A stretch of DNA of 64,000 nucleotides from Brevundimonas sp. Root608 (lineage in GTDB: Bacteria; Pseudomonadota; Alphaproteobacteria; Caulobacterales; Caulobacteraceae), in NCBI RefSeq assembly GCF_001427825.1, contig NZ_LMGT01000001.1:1-64000 (forward strand), in the 5' to 3' direction. Positions 63,019 through 64,000 of this stretch are shown one piece after another. The position numbers and the translations under genes were made by a program. A model generated the notes under the pieces. That model did not search any database. It was not told the origin of the DNA and saw only the letters and a program-made list of their open reading frames with translations. Position 1 is the stretch's first letter. Every line of letters begins with the position of its first letter.

Positions 63019-64000
63019 ATGGCTGCTTATGAATTCGTCGACCATGCCTATGACGTCGTCGTCGTCGGCGCGGGCGGCTCGGGCCTCCGCGCCGCCCTCG
63101 GCGCCGCCCAGCAGGGACTGAAGGTCGCCTGCGTCACCAAGGTCTTCCCGACCCGCTCCCACACCGTCGCGGCCCAGGGCGGCATCTCCGCCTCGCTCGG
63201 CAACATGGGCGAGGATTCGTGGCAGTGGCACATGTACGACACCGTCAAGGGGTCGGACTGGCTGGGCGACCAGGACGCCATCGAATACCTGGTCCGCAAC
63301 GCGCCCAAGGCCGTCTACGAGCTCGAGCACTGGGGCGTGCCCTTCTCGCGCACCGACGAAGGCAAGATCTACCAGCGCGCCTTCGGCGGCATGACCCGCA
63401 ACTTCGGCGAGGGCCCGGTGCAGCGTACCTGCGCCGCCGCCGACCGCACCGGCCACGCCATCCTGCACACCCTGTACGGCCAGTCGGTCCGCCGCGAGGT
63501 CGAGTTCTTCGTCGAATATTTCGCCCTCGACCTGATCATGCAGGACGGCGCCTGCACCGGCGTCACGGCGCTGAAGCTCGACGACGGCACGATGCACCGC
63601 TTCCGCGCCAAGCTGGTGATCCTCGCCACCGGCGGCTACGGCCGCGCCTATTTCTCGGCCACCTCGGCCCACACCTGCACCGGCGACGGCAACGCCATGG
63701 TGCTGCGCGCCGGCCTGCCGCTGCAGGACATGGAGTTCGTCCAGTTCCACCCGACCGGCATCTACGGCGCCGGCTGCCTGATCACCGAGGGCGCGCGCGG
63801 CGAGGGCGGCTACCTGACCAATTCCGAGGGCGAGCGTTTCATGGAGCGCTATGCGCCGACCGTGAAGGACCTGGCCCCGCGCGACATGGTCAGCCGCTCC
63901 ATGACCATCGAGATCCGCGAAGGCCGCGGCGTGGGCCCGAACAAGGACCACATCCACCTGCACCTCGACCACCTCGACCCGGCCGTGCTGCACGAGCGGC
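63019..64000 (+). CDS. sdhA: Succinate dehydrogenase flavoprotein subunit (partial at window edge)
   Basis: The first 327 residues of SdhA; the gene runs beyond base 64000. The FAD-binding loop [16 protein letters not shown] is followed by the covalent-flavin His48 ([10 protein letters not shown]). The middle shows [24 protein letters not shown] and [18 protein letters not shown], which match family blocks. SdhA oxidises succinate to fumarate in the TCA cycle. sdhB is expected next. The ATG at 63019 lies 6 bp after sdhD. Confidence 0.97.
   Translation, partial: MAAYEFVDHAYDVVVVGAGGSGLRAALGAAQQGLKVACVTKVFPTRSHTVAAQGGISASLGNMGEDSWQWHMYDTVKGSDWLGDQDAIEYLVRNAPKAVYELEHWGVPFSRTDEGKIYQRAFGGMTRNFGEGPVQRTCAAADRTGHAILHTLYGQSVRREVEFFVEYFALDLIMQDGACTGVTALKLDDGTMHRFRAKLVILATGGYGRAYFSATSAHTCTGDGNAMVLRAGLPLQDMEFVQFHPTGIYGAGCLITEGARGEGGYLTNSEGERFMERYAPTVKDLAPRDMVSRSMTIEIREGRGVGPNKDHIHLHLDHLDPAVLHER

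Overview
The window is ordinary-looking chromosome from a GC-rich alphaproteobacterium, most likely Caulobacterales (Caulobacter/Brevundimonas type). The supports are the large 180-kDa-class NAD-glutamate dehydrogenase, the fabA-fabB...fabI set, UrcA-family exported proteins, mmcB behind a GTTC-N7-GTTC SOS box, a TTAA-N7-TTAA CtrA-type box, and palindromic intergenic repeats. Genus is inferred from gene content, not from a search. No rRNA, tRNA, CRISPR array, insertion sequence or prophage was seen. Very long antisense ORFs are composition shadows and are not annotated.

Layout. 0-10 kb: HerA-like ATPase (-), AI-2E-family permease, outer-membrane barrel, NAD-glutamate dehydrogenase, UspA. 10-21 kb: NfuA-like Fe-S scaffold, two XRE regulators, then a tightly packed run tsaB-rimI-fur-miaB-phoH(ybeZ)-ybeY-lnt with stop/start overlaps, a third XRE regulator, a pyocin-like lipoprotein (-), coaBC, dut and a small membrane protein. 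21-30 kb: protein-folding block on the minus strand, dnaK-dnaJ-dapB and hrcA-grpE, separated by a small exported protein, AlkB and a dienelactone hydrolase; a sigma32-like promoter precedes dnaK. 30-38.5 kb: rph, lipoproteins, acyltransferase 3, CHAP amidase, CorA, and a minus-strand run hslV-(NTF2-like)-hslU-lipocalin-mmcB, with a sigma32-like promoter at hslV and an SOS box at mmcB.

38.5-50 kb: a stand-alone BLUF photoreceptor behind a perfect 20-bp palindrome, a ThiF/MoeB-like E1 enzyme, an S9 peptidase, a D-2-hydroxyacid dehydrogenase, an SH3-domain protein behind a CtrA-type box, then fabA-fabB, an exported protein, a CPA1 antiporter and a trypsin-NUC1 endonuclease fusion, and fabI. 50-64 kb: small KTSC and DUF1508 proteins, DUF3597, the ffh-rpsP-rimM run (rpsP carrying a long Ala/Glu tail), two tandem UrcA proteins, an M3 peptidase, murI, an SRPBCC protein, ahpC-ahpD with an OxyR-type operator, a SIMPL protein, a HIT protein and sdhC-sdhD-sdhA (sdhA cut by the window edge).

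Most is housekeeping: translation and tRNA modification, lipoprotein and fatty-acid synthesis, chaperones, peroxide defence and respiration. The best candidate for poorly described biology is the trypsin-endonuclease fusion at 47210-49291, which has the look of a protease-nuclease conflict effector and sits between fabB and fabI. Other points worth following are the BLUF gene with its palindrome, the pyocin-like lipoprotein, several long palindromic repeats (two of them inside operons), and a set of regulatory sites (SOS, OxyR, CtrA, sigma32) that match the functions of the genes they precede.
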